A stretch of DNA of 9,462 nt from Bifidobacterium breve (lineage in GTDB: Bacteria; Actinomycetota; Acidimicrobiia; Acidimicrobiales; Ilumatobacteraceae): positions 1 through 9,462 of the forward strand of contig CAMDER010000062.1 in NCBI GenBank assembly GCA_945896935.1, given 5' to 3'. The notes beneath the pieces are model-generated. The model saw nothing but the letters and a program-made list of their open reading frames with translations. It ran no database searches and was not told the origin of the DNA. Both the position numbers and the translations under genes were made by a program. Position 1 is the stretch's first letter, and each line of letters opens with the position of its first letter. Of the stretch, positions 7,287 to 9,462 are shown in pieces.

Positions 7287-7390
7287 AGCTGCTGTTCAAG
7301 TGTCATCTAATCTTGGAATGTCAACAGGAATTGGGTTACTGGTGTGAATGACCCCTGTAGGAAGGTCGGGATCGGCAACAATGGACATCA
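7287..7390. promoter_or_regulatory. Divergent intergenic region between uppS and its degenerate paralogue
   Basis: These 104 bases must hold the promoters for both uppS (leftward) and the paralogue-recO unit (rightward), unless the latter is read from elsewhere. On the minus strand a TTGACA (7324-7319) stands out as a candidate -35 box, but no convincing -10 follows at normal spacing. A 7-codon frame (MTLEQQL, 7306-7283, minus) overlaps the uppS GTG by 4 bases and could be a leader peptide or chance. The shared region would let the two prenyltransferase-like subunits be expressed together. Confidence 0.4.
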
Positions 7391-7966
7391 ATGAGGAAGC
7401 TTTTTAACCGCCGTACGCAGGTCGTCGAGACAGTTGTTGACAGTGGTGACTCATTGCTGCATATTGCGATCGCTGGCGGTTCATTGAGCGAATGGGATCT
7501 CTTTGGGTCGCATTGGGAGGCCCGTATCCAAGAATTAACCGAATTGATGAGTCCGTTCGGTGTTCGGTTTCTTTCGTTATATCCGTATGGACCCGATATT
7601 GATGATCACAAAGTGCAAACTCGAACTTTTGATCGGCAAGTCATTGTCAATGGCATGGACGTCACTGTCCATTCATCAACAGACGGGCGTGAACGTATTT
7701 GCTCGGCACTACAAGATTTTTCGGGCATTGAAATAGTTTCTGAAAATCTTCTTGATCAACAGTTATTTGGCGTAGCCGGTGATCCAGATTTAGTCGTGGT
7801 TTTAGGACCAGCAAACTGCCTGCCGCGCTCACTGGTGTGGGAATTGGCATACAGCGAAATCGTTTTTGTTGAACAGAGTTGGACAATGTTGTCTCTCGAA
7901 AAAATTCAGTCAGCAATTCAAGAATATTTTTTGCGACACCGCCGCTTTGGTGGAGTCAATACGTGA
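7391..7966 (+). CDS. Degenerate cis-prenyltransferase homologue, candidate NgBR-like accessory subunit
   Basis: This 191-residue protein has the cis-prenyltransferase fold signature but not its catalytic residues. H24-I-A-I-A-G-G-S-L-S-E-W35 aligns without gaps to HVAIIMDGNGRW, with catalytic Asp replaced by G30. DPDLVVVLGP (131-140) matches the PVDLVIRTGG region, but the positions of E. coli R194, R200 and S202 are V, C and P. By contrast WELAYSEIVF (150-159) keeps the Glu equivalent to E213 (E156), and the tail RHRRFGG (182-188) keeps RxG at R185-G187. The distance from E156 to R185 is 29 residues, as in E. coli UppS. It is about 50 residues shorter than UppS, with the H43-R39 loop, SSENW and mid-protein helices reduced. 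Eukaryotic NgBR/Nus1 shows the same losses and retentions, including a DLVxxxGP motif. ATG 7391 is the only start after an in-frame TAG. It overlaps recO by 4 bases (GTGA). The family call is firm; the role as UppS partner is inferred. Confidence 0.82.
   Translation: MRKLFNRRTQVVETVVDSGDSLLHIAIAGGSLSEWDLFGSHWEARIQELTELMSPFGVRFLSLYPYGPDIDDHKVQTRTFDRQVIVNGMDVTVHSSTDGRERICSALQDFSGIEIVSENLLDQQLFGVAGDPDLVVVLGPANCLPRSLVWELAYSEIVFVEQSWTMLSLEKIQSAIQEYFLRHRRFGGVNT
7949..7955 (+). promoter_or_regulatory. Shine-Dalgarno GGTGGAG that fixes the recO start
   Basis: GGTGGAG lies 7 bases before GTG 7963, the best-placed ribosome binding site in the window. It falls within the last codons of the upstream gene (Gly-Gly-Val of the RRFGGV tail) and supports starting recO at 7963 rather than at the in-frame ATG 7879. 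Together with the GTGA stop-start overlap it points to coupled translation. Confidence 0.75.
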
Positions 7967-8715
7967 CATCACGTCTGTACCGCGACGTCGGAATCGTGCT
8001 CCGTACGTACAAGCTTGGTGAAGCAGATCGGATCATTGTTTTTCTGACGCAAGATCACGGCAAGGTTCGCGCAGTTGCTAAAGGCGTGCGTAAAACGCGA
8101 TCAAAATTCGGCGGTCGGCTTGAACCTCTGTCTCACGTAGAAGTGCAATTGCATCGTGGCAAAGATCTTGACATTGTGAGTCAGGTTGAAAGTGTCGATA
8201 CGACCTCTCCGGTTTTCGGAAACCTTGACTCAATGACTGAAGCTATTTCGATTCTTGAGGCTGTCGATCAACTTGTGCCAGATCGCGAACCAGTGCCACA
8301 GATGTATCGCATGCTGGTCGGTGCCCGGCAGACGTTGTTGACTCGACCTTCGCCACTCGTGGTCCCAGCGTTTCTGTGGAAGCTCTTGTCATCAGAAGGA
8401 CTACGTCCGCAACTTGATGAGTGTGTGTCATGTGGCGAATCTTCGGACGTCGAGTTCATTGCCTTTGATCTCAACCTTGGTGGGGTGGTCTGCCGTTCTT
8501 GTCGTAGTGGGGTAGCGATTTCTGCATTGGCGCTCGAATTGATGAGGGACGTCTTGGGCGGCAAACTCGGAGAATCCCTTGACCGAGCTTTTAACCCAGA
8601 TGGTCAACAACTGAACGATCCAGTCATCAACGAGGTGTCGCAGTTGGCGACTCGAGCATTTGAGCATCACATTGAGCGCAGACTCCGATCGGTTTCAATC
8701 TTCGAACGCCATTAG
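7963..8715 (+). CDS. recO: DNA repair protein RecO
   Basis: RecO, with RecR, loads RecA onto SSB-coated DNA and anneals strands in the RecFOR recombination pathway. The 250 residues start with the typical YRDVGIVLRTYKLGEADRII (N-terminal OB-fold, about 1-80), including the basic GVRKTRSKFGGRLEP stretch (41-55). A helical domain follows, with a zinc finger of two CxxC pairs at C154/C157 and C177/C180. The C-terminal helix ends HHIERRLRSVSIFERH. The start is GTG 7963. An in-frame ATG at 7879 would add 28 residues that lie inside the upstream gene and have no RecO character, and the strong GGTGGAG Shine-Dalgarno supports 7963. It overlaps the stop of the prenyltransferase-like gene as GTGA. In other actinobacteria uppS itself is often next to recO, so the paralogue occupies a position usual for uppS. 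Confidence 0.96.
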   Translation: MTSRLYRDVGIVLRTYKLGEADRIIVFLTQDHGKVRAVAKGVRKTRSKFGGRLEPLSHVEVQLHRGKDLDIVSQVESVDTTSPVFGNLDSMTEAISILEAVDQLVPDREPVPQMYRMLVGARQTLLTRPSPLVVPAFLWKLLSSEGLRPQLDECVSCGESSDVEFIAFDLNLGGVVCRSCRSGVAISALALELMRDVLGGKLGESLDRAFNPDGQQLNDPVINEVSQLATRAFEHHIERRLRSVSIFERH

Positions 8716-8788
8716 ACGTCGATGAGCACCAGCGAAACCCGCAATTTGACGCTGATGTGCTGGCCATTGCCCGTAACCTTGAAGGTCT

Positions 8789-9462
8789 ATGCCGGCTAAA
8801 GATCTTGATCAAATCGTCAACCTGTGCAAACGCCGTGGTTTTGTGTATCCCTCAGCCGAGATTTATGGCGGTTTTCGTTCAAGTTACGACTACGGCCCCT
8901 TGGGCTCGTTGATGTTGCGCAATGTGCGTGAGTCATGGATTCGCACAATGGTGCAAAAGCGAGACGATGTAGTGCTGATTGATGCGGCCATTTTGGGTCC
9001 GCCGCAAGTCTTTGAAGCGAGTGGTCACCTAGCCAATTTTAGCGACCCGCTTGTTGACTGCAAAACATGTCAGCAACGTTTTCGTGAAGATCACTTAGAA
9101 GATAAGTCGGTATGTCCAAACTGTGGAGCCAAAGACACTCTGACGGACGCTCGTGCGTTCAACTTGATGTTCAAAACATTTGCCGGTCCAGTTGAAGGTT
9201 CAGGGGCCGAGGTGTATCTGCGTCCCGAGACGGCTCAAGGCATGTTCGTGAACTTTGCAAACGTGTTGCAAACCAGTCGTAAGAAGCCACCTTTCGGTAT
9301 TGCTCAGGTTGGAAAAAGTTTCCGTAATGAAATCACACCAGGAAACTTCATTTTCCGAACTCGTGAATTTGAACAGATGGAATTGGAATTTTTTGTTCCA
9401 CCGTCTGAAGGCCCGAAGTGGTACGAATATTGGTGCAATGCTCGTTTGCAGTGGTACGTAGA
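8789..9462 (+). CDS. glyS: Glycyl-tRNA synthetase, N-terminal part
   Basis: This is the single-chain, homodimeric class II enzyme that charges tRNA-Gly with glycine; 224 codons are present before the right edge. Seen: KRRGFVYPSAEIYGG (14-28) followed by YDYGPLG, typical of the class II glycine enzyme; two CxxC pairs at C91/C94 and C109/C112 that may bind zinc; LRPETAQGMFVNF (144-156); and class II motif 2 with FRNEITP (178-184) and RTREFEQMELEFF (190-202). The start ATG 8789 is fixed by an in-frame TGA at 8780-8782, and GAAGG at 8781-8785 stands just before it at rather short spacing. It follows recO on the same strand after 73 bases, in which I see no promoter or hairpin I would defend, so the two may share a transcript. 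era, recO and glyS commonly lie near each other in bacterial genomes. Confidence 0.96.
   Translation, partial: MPAKDLDQIVNLCKRRGFVYPSAEIYGGFRSSYDYGPLGSLMLRNVRESWIRTMVQKRDDVVLIDAAILGPPQVFEASGHLANFSDPLVDCKTCQQRFREDHLEDKSVCPNCGAKDTLTDARAFNLMFKTFAGPVEGSGAEVYLRPETAQGMFVNFANVLQTSRKKPPFGIAQVGKSFRNEITPGNFIFRTREFEQMELEFFVPPSEGPKWYEYWCNARLQWYV

Noticed and set aside
7879..7962. Upstream in-frame ATG extension of recO
   Set aside because: The extra 28 residues lie inside the preceding gene and are not RecO-like; GTG 7963 has a strong Shine-Dalgarno and the expected N-terminus.
8700..8900. Open plus-strand frame crossing the recO-glyS gap (DEHQRNPQFDADVLAIARNL...)
   Set aside because: It looks protein-like for about 30 residues but has no credible start, overlaps both recO and glyS in another frame, and stops inside glyS. 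Probably chance, though a frameshifted RecO tail cannot be wholly excluded.

Overview
The window looks like a chromosomal segment of an actinobacterium of moderate G+C content (about half G+C by eye), most plausibly from the Acidimicrobiia or a related deep lineage. The reasons are an MtrA/MtrB-like two-component system beside a GerMN lipoprotein, the era / recO / uppS / glyS neighbourhood, GTG and TTG starts, and many starts without a clear Shine-Dalgarno sequence. Apart from one small membrane protein and one degenerate prenyltransferase paralogue, the genes are housekeeping. I see no insertion sequence, tRNA, rRNA or CRISPR array.

Layout. Positions 1-664 (minus) hold a small four-helix membrane protein of unknown function, followed by the start of a MaoC-type hydratase that runs off the left edge. 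Positions 747-1586 (plus) are era. Positions 3691-1599 (minus) are an MtrB-like sensor kinase and a GerMN lipoprotein whose start overlaps the kinase stop by 4 bases. The OmpR-family regulator (3909-4601, plus) points away from its presumed kinase. The 217-bp gap between them holds a strong minus-strand intrinsic terminator and a row of helically phased GTGT repeats. Positions 6549-4612 (minus) are a DinG/XPD-type iron-sulfur helicase, lying downstream of uppS (7286-6570, minus). Diverging from uppS is a 191-residue protein (7391-7966, plus), coupled by a 4-base overlap to recO (7963-8715). glyS begins at 8789 and runs off the right edge.

Most interesting point. The 191-residue protein is a degenerate cis-prenyltransferase homologue. 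It has lost the catalytic Asp and the Arg/Ser substrate-binding residues, but keeps the AYSE element and the C-terminal RRFGG tail. The neighbouring UppS is the mirror image: its catalytic residues are intact, but the Glu equivalent to E. coli E213 is Pro and the RxG tail is gone. This is the same division of labour as in the eukaryotic heteromeric enzyme (DHDDS catalytic subunit plus NgBR/Nus1 accessory subunit). I infer that the two divergent genes encode a bacterial heteromeric cis-prenyltransferase making the polyprenyl carrier lipid for the cell wall. This rests on motif reading by eye and needs structural and biochemical tests.
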